The notes: generated by a model from the letters alone, not told the origin. Shown: positions 34,831-46,837, numbered from the stretch's first letter. The stretch is 64,000 bases of DNA from Cricetomys ansorgei (GCA_026225945.1 JAMJFZ010000239.1:24701501-24765500), one strand, 5' to 3'. A program made the numbers and translations.

Positions 34831-36029
34831 ACTGCATCTCCCTTGTGCTAAGAATCTGGTGTCTGAATGTGTTCTGTGCTGACTCTGACAACCTTTCAGT
34901 AAGACTTAAGGTTAGCTTCAATTGTCAGCAATGAATTATAAAAAAAAAAAAAGAAAAGAAAAGAAAAACAGTTGAAGATATTCACTGAATTTTAGTGTTA
35001 TTCCTTTTATACTTAAATTCTAATTTCATTTTATGACAAAGTATGAGTTTTTTAAAAGCAATATAAACAAAGCCTAGGATTCTCCTATGTAAAGTCTTGA
35101 TTATGTAATTTATAAATGCATTACATGCCTCACTGAACAAATACACCTCATACAAATAAGTGCATTCAAGCACCTGGAGCAGTCTAGAGAAAAAAAAAAG
35201 GAACTTGGAGCAGAAAGGAAGTCTGCAAGTTGCACCACGAAACTGGGAGTGTGTAAAGCATGGTTTGAATAGGGAGCCAGCTCTCTGTCTGCAGTTAAAA
35301 CTTAATCTACCATTATAACTCCAACCCAAGGTCTAATAGGAGGGAAGAGGGGCTGAGCAGTGAGAGTGAGTCTTTTATTCCTACACAAATAACAGATGGG
35401 AAATACAATGCAATTATATGGAAAATCCCAGCCACAATAAACAAAGGGTCTCCTGTTAAATTTGCCTCAATGCGAAGGTAATATTTTAACATTCTGCTCT
35501 CAGCTTTGCAAATTGATTTCCCTCACTTGTCCTACATTTCTCTTTCTCAGCAAACAACTGCATTAAAAAAAAAAAAAAATAAGTCATTTCAATTGCTGAG
35601 CCCTTAGTACTTGTATCTACCTTGTTGGAAAGAGTCAAAACAAGGTTAAAGCAGGTGTATTGATGTCTTAATGATTCCTGACAAGGTAGGAACTCCTTAA
35701 GAAAACCAAAGAGGAAAGAGCTGCATAGGATGGTGCAACCCAGCACGGAGCAGAAGCTTCTATTAAAGTAAACATTCCTTTGTCCTTCGAATTTAAAGGT
35801 GATACGATAAATAGCTTGTAAAAGTAATGGTCTTATTATCATCCACAATATTAACCAATGAACAAACTAGAAGCGACACTCTTGGTAAAATACCCGCAAT
35901 GATGTTGAGCAGAATGTGTATTAAATACTGAGCCTGTCACATATGCTTACAAATATAAATTTCTGTCTTTAAATAGAGTGACGTATGTAATAGGTGCTCC
36001 TTACTTTCTAAAATGTTTAACAATAATGG
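34831..36029. other. Unique sequence, no gene
   Basis: Contains A runs at 34939-34953 and 35566-35579. The minus-strand frames at 34982-35329 (115 codons) and 35486-35848 (120 codons) have no recognisable domain; the second runs through an A14 tract read as poly-Phe, which argues against coding. Confidence 0.5.
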
Positions 36030-36127
36030 TAATAATGCATTATTATTGTTTTTTATTATTGTTATTATTATTATTATTTTGTGTGTGTATGTGCTTGCGT
36101 GCGTGCGTATGTATGTGTGTGTATGCA
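36030..36127. repeat. (TTA)n followed by (GT/GCGT)n
   Basis: TTA/TTG triplets (36039-36079) pass into 'gtgtgtgtatgtgcttgcg' and 'tgcgtgcgtatgtatg'. The stretch begins with the palindrome 'taataatgcattatta' (36030-36045). The GT tract is continuous with the tail side of the SINE at 36128. Confidence 0.85.
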
Positions 36128-36272
36128 GGCACACGTGTGCACAGAGAGCGTGTTAGGTCAGAGGAGAACTTTTACAGGTCATTTCTCTCCTTCTGCCGTG
36201 ACTTGCTGACATCAAATTCAGGTAGTCAGGTTTGTACAGAACACTCTCTTACTGCTGAGCTATTTGCCTATG
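36128..36272 (-). mobile_element. tRNA-derived SINE (B4-type), antisense
   Basis: 'ggtcagaggagaacttttac', 'ggtcatttctctccttctgc', 'atcaaattcaggtagtcagg' and 'cttactgctgagctatttgc' follow the antisense rodent SINE phrase '...ggccagaggacaactt...gttctctccttctacc...gaactcaggtcatcaggc...actgagccatct'. The GT-rich repeat just before it sits at the SINE 3' end. Confidence 0.75.
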
Positions 36273-37411
36273 TTTTATTTCTAACCCACATTTAGTACAT
36301 TAGAAAATGAGAATACTGCTGGAGATCCAGAATCCTGACCTAGGTGGCAGCAAGGGGCAGGAGAGCTCACACTGCCAGCTTCACCCTTAAACCCCAGTCT
36401 AATAGACTGATGTTTTCTTTTGTAGAGACTTTAGGTTCATTTGACTGAGAACACTCCCAAATTCCACACATATTTCTAGAAGTCAACTGATAAACCCAAA
36501 TTAAGATCATTTTCAATGTTATTACATACACAATTTTAATAATATTTAAACGTCTCTGAGCAGCCAGTTCACCTTAGAGGAGGTCTTAAATGGTCGATAG
36601 ACTTCTCAAGCATTATTCTCATCATTTTCAAGCTGTACTGGGGCAATACAAATGAACGATTACGAATTTGTGTTTATTTCTCCTCAGTAATCAGCCCAAG
36701 CCTCGCCATTGCTCAAAATGTTCAGGATTTGGCAGGGCTTAAGTAGCTAAATGTCCTTTCTGAAAGTGCTCACGCAGGCTTTTACTTTCTTCAGTCTTAA
36801 CTTTTATTTATCAGCATGTTTGAGCTTTGCGGGGAACTCCTTTTGTTTATAGGGAACGTGCTGATTTGTTCAACTCATCTAGAAGCCTGAACCGCATGCA
36901 CTAAACGCTCGAAGGTGCTATGACCTTGCTACAGCGGATCCACTGAGGACTTTGTAAAGTAAAAAATACAATGCAAACCTGGCTCTGAAGTGTGGCATTC
37001 GATATTGAACCACTGCATACTTTCGACACTCATCTGTCACCCCATTGGACTATAGATTAGTGACAACTTATACCATAATAAGCAATGTAATGATGTAGCT
37101 TGAGCAAAGTCTATTTGGCTGCCAAATAATGTATATTGAACACTGTTGCTATACAGGGTGCCCTTACCAGTTTGAATCTTCATTTTGGCAGCTGGTTTTC
37201 CATCACTGTACCCTTCTTAGTTCCAGGATGAATCTACATCTCTATTACAATTCATCTTTGTTATTGTTGTTGGCTTCTTTGTGGTTTTGGAAATATGTTT
37301 TTGCTCTACACTATGCTATATATACTTTTAATATTTGAATAATTTTTCTTTTTTATTATTATTTCTTTAATATCTTGGTAGCTATGTTAACCTTCCTCAA
37401 AGAAAATTACT
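36273..37411. other. Unique sequence with a CpG-retaining block, no gene
   Basis: No interspersed repeat is recognised. The 36640-36960 part is described separately. The 69-codon frame at 37129-37338 is not convincing. Confidence 0.5.
36640..36960. promoter_or_regulatory. Candidate conserved noncoding block
   Basis: Ten CpGs in about 320 bases, in a CpG-poor window and free of repeats. They include a cluster at 36890-36945 ('aaccgcatgc', 'aaacgctcgaagg', 'cagcggatcc'). Retained CpGs in unique DNA are compatible with a selected regulatory element. This is inference; no motif is decisive. Confidence 0.28.
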
Positions 37412-37479
37412 TTTTTCTCTTCTTCTTATTCTCCTCCTCCTCCTCCTCCTCCTCCTCCTCCTCCTTCTTCTTCTTCTTC
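37412..37479. repeat. (TCC)n/(TTC)n triplet tract
   Basis: 'ttctcttcttcttattc', then about ten TCC units (37431-37465), then four TTC units. A pure pyrimidine strand with mirror symmetry. Confidence 0.95.
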
Positions 37480-37489
37480 AGGAATTGCT

Positions 37490-38560
37490 TCAGAATTTGA
37501 TACTTTTTGATAAAAGTAAATCCTTTAATATGACTTTTTTTATCCCAAAGTCTCTGTCCATCATTGGGTCTTATAGAATTTCATAAGCAATTTCTTCCTT
37601 TTCTTTTAATTCATCCATCTTTAATGCAACTTATTCTCTCTTTTTACTCCACTGTATTGTGTGCTGCCCCACAATATACTGTTTGATTTTACACTTGATA
37701 ACCATTGAGAATATTTCTGGTCTTAATCTGTTACAATTTGATATATGTATGAATATTTTATGAAAGTTTCATTTCACACTACATGTTTTTGCTTCCATTT
37801 ATAGATAAAATAAGAGTAGAATTTCTTGTTCATGATGCAAAAGAATGTGTAGTTTTATATAAAAACTAACATAATATTCTCCATACTTGCACCATTTGAC
37901 ATAGTTTATGAGAATTCTTACTACTATGTAGCTTCTCCATTGTATTGTCCTGTGCTTTCAATTAATTTTGCCCATTCTACTGAGTACTACATAACAACTC
38001 AGTAAACTTCTAACTTGATAGTGACTAATGATAGTGAACACTTCTTTAATGATAGGTTAATGTTAATGTATTTATTTCCCCAGTAGTTATGTGTCTATTG
38101 TTTACATTTCATAAACTGTCCTGTAGCAGCTTGATAAGTTTTGATTTAAATAAATTTGTTACTTTAATTATTAAAAATATTTTCAGAAGGATTTTATATT
38201 TTTAACAGCCTCTCTTTTATAACATTTAATATTGTATTTATTCAGTTGAGAATGAACTCTAGGGCGAGTAGCTTGATAGCTTTCAAGCTATTTCTTTTTT
38301 ATTGTCATAGTTTCACAAAACCTTGTAAAAATTTACAAATAGATCCTATATATTTTAACCAACTTTTTCATGATATAAGGTCCCTTGTATCATGAAATAT
38401 AAAAAAACAAGTTGAAACCTATATGATATAAAAAGTTTATTCAGTTTGAAACACATTTGCTATTTGTGTATTTTATGCATTTGGTGAAGTGTCAATTGTG
38501 TAATCATAATTTTAAGTATCCATGTTTTTCAGTAATGGCATTAACTCTTTCCTTTTTTAT
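37490..38560 (-). mobile_element. Old LINE-1 (L1M-like) 3' region, antisense
   Basis: On the plus strand the order of phrases matches the antisense 3' part of mammalian L1M: 'cttgcaccatttgacatag', 'ttcttactactatgtagc', 'ttttgcccattctactgagt', 'gactaatgatagtgaacac', then 'aaatattttcagaagga'. The clearest part is 37780-38230 and the ends are uncertain. The element is heavily diverged and no reading frame survives. Confidence 0.55.
38366..38397. repeat. Near-perfect 32-nt palindrome (15-bp arms, 2-nt centre)
   Basis: 'tttcatgatataagg' (38366-38380) and 'ccttgtatcatgaaa' (38383-38397) are reverse complements at 14 of 15 positions around a 'tc' centre. It lies within the antisense L1M region or just at its edge. 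Confidence 0.85.
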
Positions 38561-38685
38561 ATTGGTAGCTAGTAATTAGTTTTTCTCTCTTTCTCTCTTC
38601 CCTCCCACTTTCAGCATTGTTGATAAATATTTAACAATAGTATTATTCTTTTATATTAAGTTCACAAACAGTCCAATTCCTTCCA

Positions 38686-38755
38686 TATGTGTATGTATAC
38701 ATGTGTGTGTGTGCGTGTGTGTGTATGTGTGTGTATGTGTGTGTGTGCGTGCGCA
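38686..38755. repeat. (TG)n microsatellite with TATG/GCG interruptions
   Basis: 'atgtgtgtgtgtgcgtgtgt' with 'gtatgtgtgtgtatgtgtgt', ending in 'gcgtgcgcatc'. Confidence 0.93.
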
Positions 38756-38789
38756 TCTTTCTGGGTCTGTGCATGGTCTCTGTGTTTAT

Positions 38790-38858
38790 GACACTGGAAA
38801 TTGAACCCAGAACCTTAATTATACTAGAGAAATGTTCTACTATTAAGCTACAACCATA
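38790..38858 (-). mobile_element. ID-type tRNA-derived SINE, antisense
   Basis: 'ctggaaattgaacccagaac' then 'tactagagaaatgttctact' and 'attaagctacaacc' is the complement of an ID-type SINE head ('ggttgtagctcagtggtagagc..cttgcctagcat..ggccctgggttcaat'), with A and B boxes recognisable. It lies between two TG microsatellites. It is not a functional tRNA gene: too diverged, with no intact anticodon stem. Confidence 0.65.
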
Positions 38859-38866
38859 AGTCTTTA

Positions 38867-38873
38867 TGTGTGT

Positions 38874-38930
<57 letters not shown>
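38867..38930. repeat. (TG)n(AG)n microsatellite
   Basis: A TG run (38867-38912) continues without a gap into an AG run (38913-38930). Confidence 0.95.
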
Positions 38931-39263
38931 TTTCATTTTCCTTTCATTTACCACTGGGATCCCTAATTTTATATTTCTAGAGGTCACAAGGTGCCTTGGA
39001 ACTCAAACCCTTGTCTCCTGTCATGAGTACACTAACATTGAGAGCCCTATGAACAGGAAAAGACATCGGTGTTCGTCCATTAGAAAGGATGTGTTAATCT
39101 TTAGAATTTCATCCCATGTGTGCTTTTGTGCTTTCTGTTATTTGGGATTACTTTTAATTCTCCAGTGCTGTAGCATTGGCATCTTACTCTCCCTGTTAAA
39201 GAACTTGCATGAATCACTAGCTGCTACACAAAGGACCTAAAGTTCATTTTTTTTGTGTGTACT

Positions 39264-39767
39264 TGTAAGGTCCCTGATCTCAGGCCCTCCTCCTAGGCCC
39301 TGTTCAGGCCTGGTCCAGGTCCACAGTGTGTGTGCTCAAGCCCCTGACCTGAGCCTGACCCTGAAAAGTCATAAAGTCTAAGAGAAAGCCATAAGCACCC
39401 CCATTCGAAGGGCAACCAATCAGAAATGAGGGCAACTACACTGTAGCCACAGGAATACAGGAAGGCCTAATCTGCACCTGGTACCTATATGACAGGAGGT
39501 ACGTAAGAGTCTTATCTAAAATTAGCCAATCCCAAATCAACCCACGTAACTGTCTCACTGGCCACCAATCATGATCCTATTACCTCACCATGTTGAAATT
39601 CTCCTTACAACCTATAAAAAGCCCAATAAACCTTTGTCCAGGGTCGGCCATTTGACAGGGTGCCTGACCCCAGGATGCTGGTTTGCTCTGCAGAATAAAA
39701 GTGTCTTTGCTTTTGGCATATGTGGTATCATTGGTTCTTGGGGGGCAAATTTCAGACTCAACACTAC
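39264..39767 (+). mobile_element. Endogenous retrovirus LTR (apparently solo), sense
   Basis: This stands out as GC-richer DNA with LTR architecture. The start is 'tgtaaggtccctgatctcag'. A U3-like part has three CCAAT boxes (39416-39420, 39526-39530, 39565-39569). A TATA box 'tataaaa' is at 39613-39619, followed by a second AATAAA (39694-39699) and a T/G-rich U5-like 'gtgtctttgcttttggcat'. The 3' limit is either 39730 ('ggtatca') or near 39767 ('ctcaaca'). No viral coding sequence flanks it, so a solo LTR left by recombination is the simplest reading. The class is probably class I (gammaretrovirus-like), with low certainty. The 78-codon frame inside is not a gene. Confidence 0.75.
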
Positions 39768-42397
39768 ATGCATTGTCACTAAGAACTGTGTTTTATCTCC
39801 TACTTAACACTATAAATTAGACTCTCTCAACATATTTAAAATAAAATAGAATTTTAACTCACTATATAAAATGTGTTATTTTTTTGTCTCTTTTCACTCT
39901 CTAAAAAAAAAAAAAATCAGAATCTGCCCTACCATGCACACTCGCACATGCTATGCAGCCTTCTAGGCTTTCACATGTCTTCTTTTAGAACACTGTTAAC
40001 CACACTGAACTACTTTTAAAAGCATTTGTTTCTGTGAGTGGTAGAGTCTCTGGTGGCCTTTGCTATGTTGTAGTTTCTATATTTTTGGTAGTTCTACTGG
40101 GGACAGCTCATGTAGCTGTTCAGACTCTATTAATTTCATATTAGCCAGAACTCTAGCTTCTCACCTTACCTCGCCAACAATTTCTGTAGACATTCTCTAG
40201 GCTGCTCAACCCATTTTTAAAACAAGAAAAGCAAAACCAAAACTAAACAACACTTTCTTATCTACCCATGCACTCCTCCATTCCTTCACTAGAAAGCTAT
40301 ACGACATGGTGTTATAGCTACCTTCTTCAGTATCTGCCAGAAGTTTTCGATCAAACAGCCATTGTCAAGTGAGGACTATAGAATAGGAAGGAGACAAGAA
40401 GGAATGCTGTTTTCACTTTCAAGTGTTCCATTGCAGAATGGGCCCACACCATTTACCCAATGATCTATCAAACTGTACCTGCTGAACCACGTCCTGTGTC
40501 CTTTCTATGACACATTGGGAACAAGTAGATAGAGTTTAAGCCTGGCATTTTGTTTTTCCCATATGTACTCTGGCTTAGATTCCTGTCTTCCTCACTCTCC
40601 TTTATCTCCCATGTAAAGCTTCGGCAGCTGTTCAAGTATATTTGTCTTCTGTCTCTATTTTCTGCTTACTAGAAGAATAGACTGGCAATCAGAGAATTCA
40701 GGTTAATGTGTCCCCAACACATCCCGGTGTTAGGGGCTTTCAAACTCACTTATATGTAGATATAAGTTTCTTATTCTAAAACATAAAGACGGCATTATTA
40801 AAAGCTGTATGATTACATAATCCAGGTAGAGGAGCCCTAGATAGGAAGCAGTGCAGCAACTAATACGTACTGACTGGTCAGTCTCCAAGTATTTCCTGAC
40901 TCCACATCACATCCTTTCTCATGATACTGTGTTCTTAAAATCATAACATATGGAGGCAGGCCCTAGGGGAAGCCAACACCCTGAGGGTGAAGGGAGCCAT
41001 GGTGAATGAGGCCAGATTTCAGCTTCCATGCTGTAAGGCAGCCAGCCCAAAGGAAGAGAGGAGTTTGTAGCTGAGATGGAAACATAAACAGACACGCACC
41101 AAAGAAAATTAGCTATGAGACCACATCACAGGAATTGTGTCTGACATGGTGGTTAATGCTATGATTTACGGTTCTGGTAGGAATCGGGAATATTATTTTC
41201 ATTAAATTCCTCTTTTTCTCCAAAACCAAAATTGTGAAAACTTGATGCTATTTGCAAAAAATTTAATAAAACATAAAATTTAACAGCTATGCTTCAAAGA
41301 ATTTCTTTGATCTAACGCCTTTCTCTGTCATATCTTTATTCAGTTTATCAGTATTTATTTAGTTCACACAATGTTCTTGCAAACTGTCTTTAAGGAATAA
41401 ACATAAACTTGCATATATATGCATATGTTTAATATATATGTATATATGGCTATTATTAAGTTCTGTAAGCCATGGACTATGTATATTTAGATAGAGTTAA
41501 TTTTTCATCTTTAGGCCAAGTGTTTAACACATACTTCACACTCAATAAATGTTAGTCTGATTGAATATTGTGGCCTTTAGAATATGGATATTAAAAGAAC
41601 TCAGAGTATTCATTTACTCTACAATTGGCAAAAATAAATATGTTTTGCAAATGCATAAGGAACAAACATGTTGAGGAAAATATATTCATGAAAATAGAAT
41701 ACATCTAACTGATAATTTTGCCTGAAGCTTGAAAATAATCTTTAAAGTTAGAACAAATGTGAGAAAAATATAACAATTTCCAATTACCACTAAATAAAAA
41801 CATTTTTCCTTCTTTATTCTACTAATAATCAATAATCTAAAAGGTTAGCATGTACTTCTTTGCATAGTAACAAAAGCCAACACAATGGCAAAATTTCAAA
41901 ATCAATGCACACACTAGAGAAATGCTCCAAGGCATGGCCACAAGAAATAAAACCAAAACAGTGACCTACCACCAAGTTATTGCTATCAAGTTAAGTAAGA
42001 TGGAAAAACCAAAATGCATTGCAAGTTGTAATCTTAGAGACAGACAACTTCACCTGGGAACATTTATTGCTACAAGCATTACTGATTTTCTTTACTTTTT
42101 TCTTTTTGGACAACATATATTAACTGAAATGTTCTCAATTCTATCGTGGTTTTATGCATGTCAATATGGAGTTGATATTCCACTGTAAAGTAAAATGTGA
42201 TCATTAGCATTCCTAAGCAATGTGATATATTTTTAAAAAATCTCAATTCAGCTTTATAATGTTACCTTTTCATATTTGCAATTTTCAGGTTTTATAAAAA
42301 CCCTTCATGGATATTATTAGATTTTAGATTTTAATGTTTTCATATGATTACTGTAAAACATTGTAATCTGTATTTATGGCTCAAGTACTTTACTTGC
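39768..42397. other. Unique AT-rich sequence, no gene
   Basis: Includes an A run (39902-39914), an AT tract (41414-41450) and a MIR-like tail (41517-41568). The 88-codon frame at 41922-42188 has no recognisable domain. The segment 40940-41140 is more GC-rich but was not recognised. Confidence 0.5.
41517..41568 (+). repeat. MIR-like 3' tail
   Basis: 'gccaagtgtttaacacatac' followed by 'cactcaataaatgttagtc' resembles the MIR 3' phrase 'gtgcctggcacatagtaggcactcaataaatgtttg'. Confidence 0.4.
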
Positions 42398-42424
42398 TTC
42401 TCTCTCTCTCTCTCTCTCTCTCTC
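42398..42424. repeat. (TC)n microsatellite
   Basis: About 13 uninterrupted TC units, followed by 'cctgtgtatgtgtgtg'. Confidence 0.95.
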
Positions 42425-43017
42425 CCTGTGTATGTGTGTGAATACATGACCTTATAAATGCCAAGTGCAAACTCTTTCACTGAGAAACAGCTTAATGATC
42501 TTTTGATATCTTTCAGGAATGCATTAGTATGCAACTGTGATCACAGTATGTATTTCTGTGTGTGTATGAGAGTGTGGGTATATGAAAGAGGGAGAAGCTG
42601 AGTGAGAAACAAGAGACTCAGAAGCAGAAGATTCAAGAAGCAGGAGTGCAGTGAAGAGGTAGCTGAGAAGGCAGCTAGCCGGAGTTCAATTCAGTCTTGG
42701 AGGCTGAAGCCCTTTAGGTCCAGGCTTGCATCTTAAAGATTTCATTCTCATTCTTCCTTGAAACTCCATAACAAAAGATATTTACAGACAAGTATTCTGG
42801 AAATTAAATTTTAAATGTTTGAGATAATCAGAGTTAAATAATAGGTAATTATAAATAACAGAGTTAAATAATAATAATACTAAACATATGGGAAAAAACA
42901 AAAATATTGTCGAAAGCTAGAGAATATTGCTTACTTGCTTTACTGTTAGTATAAAGCCTAAAGAAATTTAGTTATTTTCTGTGTTCCAGGTAGCCCTAAT
43001 CATTGTAGAAGACATAA
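42425..43017. other. Unique sequence, nothing recognised
   Basis: Purine-rich between 42560 and 42670 ('gaaagagggagaagctgag'). A 15-bp direct repeat 'cagagttaaataata' lies at 42830-42844 and 42860-42874. No gene. Confidence 0.45.
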
Positions 43018-43345
43018 CATCAGTTTCTTTTTGTGTTTATATGTGTCTGTAAGGCATGTGCTCTTGTTCTCACGTTTAGGACATAATAATGTCAATGTTT
43101 GGTGTTAGTACCACTTTACCTTAGTTTTTGAGACAAAAATCCCTCACTGAACATGAAACTCACAGGTCAGTTAGAATTGCTAGTCAATAGGCCCCAAGGG
43201 TCCTCCTATGTCCAGTTCTCCAATGTTGGTAACATAGACCTGTACTGTCTTGCCCTGATTTTGTATGGGTGTGGAGAATGGACGCCTGATTCTCATGCTT
43301 GCCTAGCAAGCTCCAAACCTACTGAATCATCTTTCCCAGGTTTGA
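43018..43345 (-). mobile_element. B4 SINE (ID/B1 composite), antisense
   Basis: 'tagtttttgagacaaaaatc', 'cctcactgaacatgaaactc', 'gctagtcaataggccccaag', 'ggtcctcctatgtccag', 'tgattctcatgcttgcctag' and 'aacctactgaatcatctttc' follow the antisense B4 order from the B1-like part to the tRNA-like head. Close to full length and heavily diverged. The 90-codon frame at 43153-43425 is an artefact. Confidence 0.75.
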
Positions 43346-46300
43346 TAATCCATGTAAAATATGTAAAGCGTATAATGTATAGATTTGTAACAGAAAGGAA
43401 ATCAAGAAAATCTCTTTTAACATAATAGTTTATATTTTGTTCCTTGGAATAACAATAGGATATAAAACTTCAATTAGATATGGTCAGACTCTAATGAGAA
43501 CAATATGATTCCAAATATTTACTACAAATAAACTATAGCAAAATAATAACCACAACTTTTTTCATATGATAAACACATAGGTTAATTTTCTGGGCTTTAA
43601 TTTCATATTATATGAATTTTATTTTATATGGAAGACAAACAATATAGTATAAATTGTAATTGTTGGAGACAGGGCTGTGAAATACAGAATCAGATACAGC
43701 CAAAATTTAAAGATGGGTTTGCTTTTGGGTCACTTGCAACCTTTGCAAGACAAATTGATAGTTTTCAGTAGTTGAAAGATTCATAGTCACACATTTTTCA
43801 TTACTGTTATAAAAATGGTATTATATAAATTATAGAACATCACAATTAGTTCTTAAATATCAAAATAAATAAATTAATAATGTCATTAATGCTGTAAGAG
43901 ATATTAGATCAAAAACTATCATCAATATACATGTTTTTAAATTCTTGAGACACAAGGGGAAACAGCCTCTACTAAAACTGGATTCAGACATGTGAATCAG
44001 TTTATTTACCACAGAAGGAACAGCCCTCTGTCTCAGGAATTCCAAATAATATCCATTTATTAAGTTGATAATTCTTTTGATTTGCATAAGGTTGTACTAG
44101 TTGAGCACTTCTGGGTTTGTTTATCTATTAAATGTTTTAATCAGCAGACAGCCTCACAGGGAACATTCTTCTCGGCTAAGTGTGACACATCACTTACTGT
44201 CACATTTTGTTATCTAGAAAGCTTCATCAGCTTTTGCTAAGATAGAAAAGTCCTCTAGTTCATTTCAATAAACTAGTTTTTACGTATAGTGAGCCCTTGA
44301 GCACTTCAAATTCAGCTTGTTTGTCTGAATACCTGAAATTTTCATTTCAGTAGTTCCAATAAACATATTTGAAAGAAAACATGGCTCAGGAAATACTAAC
44401 CACATACCTATGTGTTATATGTGCAGCATGGTAGAGAGTAGAAATGCTCAAAAACACATTTCCTACCTGAATTCATAACTCTTACAATCTGACATTTCAA
44501 CAGCTAGCATGAAGCATTGAATTCCTCCATAACCCTTTATATTTGAACTGGGATTATGAAAACCACTTCACTGAAAGAATATGGAAGAAATTTTGGATCC
44601 TGCTGTACTCTGCCTCCTTCTTCTGGAATCTACCCACCCATTGAATTTTCTGTCTGGGCTCTGATGAGAGACAAGGAGGGATAGATCATCAAGGCTGTAC
44701 AGCAGCCATATAAGGTATGCCAAAGAATCCAATATACTAGCATAACCTTTTACATATTGAGGAGGAGTGAATTCCTAAGTCTCAATTTGTACAAAATATG
44801 CAACACAACATTCATCGGATTTTACTACTTGTCATCTATATCATTAATTCTTCCTGATGTGACATCATTATGCTTTATCATGGGTATTATTATTTATATT
44901 TCCCCCATGATAATGTTATTTCCACTATATTAAAATGCATCTACTACACAGTAGTAAATATCTAGTAAGTTAAATAAAATGTCCAAATCAAAGAAAATAT
45001 AAATTTGAGTAATGTAGTTACTCAATAGTGATAGTGATAGCTATTGGTTGTCTATCTTTCTAATTAATATTTTTAGAAGTGAACCAATAGATAGCTCCAC
45101 TAGTAACCATGTTCAATAGGGCAGACATTGATAGTTAGGAAAGTATATAAAAGATTGTTAGGTATTTTCTCCATTGTCTTGAGGATATAATTATTTAAAC
45201 TCTGCATGTCTGATTTTTTACATGTAAAAATAGTAATGGTACTTTCTTTAGCACATTCATACTTTAACAATGTTGTGTTCTTAATATATTGGATACTTTG
45301 GGTGATTAAACAAGTAATTGTAATCTTACAATAGATGCTCATGTGTCTACTAATATGTGTTCTATTTTATGATGTCTATGTTGATTTTGATAAAAATGTT
45401 TAGTATCCAAGGTTAAAAGATTATCTATAGTTTATTAAGTTCATTCAAGAGAAAATATTTTCACTTCTTCAATCTATTTTTAAGTTCATCATAAAGTCTA
45501 TTATTGGAATGTGCTACTAAAATAAAAATATCAGACATGTCATAAAATTATTCTTGTAATTATGTGAAATATCTTAAATACAATTCAATCACTCTGTGAA
45601 GAAAAAAGTCAACATGTTAAAATGCAGTGTATTTCTTCTTGGAAATATTTATCATTCCTAAGGAGACACTTGCTATCTCGAGCATTTTTGAGACAGCTAT
45701 CACCTTTGCTGTCTGCTCATCATATCTCCTTAAAGTGATGGTAGAATTTACGTTCATAGGAAAGCACAGAACTCTTCCTTCACCACACTCACAGTGGTGG
45801 GCATGCTACTTTGACTTCAGATGTTGAGATCTGCCATTTTGTCATGAAGTTAGTCAGAGCACGTGTTAGCTGAATTTGAGGACCTTTTGGTGCCAATGGA
45901 TTTGGGAAAGTATGTTAAAATTATCGTTGTCCATATTTCTGGAGAAACCTATGTACTTGTTCTTCTGAAGTCATTATTTTCATTTCCCACTGTGACATGC
46001 CCTGCAGGCTATCCTGTGGGACCCCCAAAATTCTTCTGATCTGCTATTGTTGGCTCTTCTCATTTTCAAAATGTCCACAAGATTTATTCGAGGAAATTTT
46101 ACCTAACTTGAGGTGACTCATGTAGATAAATATAAACGTCATTAATGAGGATAATATTTTTTAATAAAATCATCTGGTGGAGATGAGTCTGTATAGGAAC
46201 ATATTCTTTCTTGAAAGAACACACCACAACTAAGAGGTGCCAGCTGGGATACTGGAACACAGTGGTGATTTCCTCACAGTTAGTGCTGCTCTATTTCTCT

Positions 46301-46837
46301 TGTGTCTTCTCAACTGTTTCTAAATTCTGAGGTCTATAAATGACCAGTTAAGAGACTGAGGATGAAGAAAGTGGATGAAGAAGTAGGAAGTAGGAGTCAG
46401 GCATTTAATAGATATTTTCATAAAATACTGTCCTCTGTACTTTGCCTTATATTTGTTAGAATGTTAAAAAGTATAGACTCATAAATTTTGGTTCACTTCA
46501 GGCTACTGAGTTTAAAACACAATTATTATTTATAATGGATAACTAGTAATGTCTTATCCCCTGTTGAATTATTTGACAAATGGTTGGGCTTATCTTTCAT
46601 AGAATAGGCAGAATTTGCTGTTAGGGTTCATGAATTTTGATATTAAAATATCATTGCAATTAAACTATTGTTCTTTGGTTTAAAACTGTTGATTTCCCAA
46701 TAATGGTAAAATAATGCAAGAACAATAATACTGTAGGAAGTGCATTGGACTGGAAGTGAGTAAGTCTTTATTGCTATGGATATTTCTTACCTACATATAT
46801 AAATGACAAGGCATTTGCTTAGGCAACAACAGTGTTA
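43346..46837. other. Unique AT-rich sequence, no gene
   Basis: About 3.5 kb with no recognised repeat or gene. The frames at 43860-44087 and 45100-45342 (minus) and 45627-45827 (plus) are 66-80 codons without a recognisable domain. Nothing else can be supported. Confidence 0.55.

Noticed and set aside
34461..34851. Opposite-strand frames of 113 and 119 codons
   Set aside because: Both are kept open by strong C/T bias; two overlapping long frames on opposite strands in biased DNA are expected by chance.
35486..35848. 120-codon minus-strand frame
   Set aside because: It crosses an A14 tract (read as poly-Phe) and has no recognisable domain or codon pattern.
36030..36045. 16-bp palindrome 'taataatgcattatta'
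   Set aside because: It sits at the start of a TTA triplet repeat, where such symmetry arises trivially.
38790..38858. tRNA gene resemblance
   Set aside because: The tRNA-like A and B boxes belong to an ID-type SINE in antisense; the cloverleaf is not intact.
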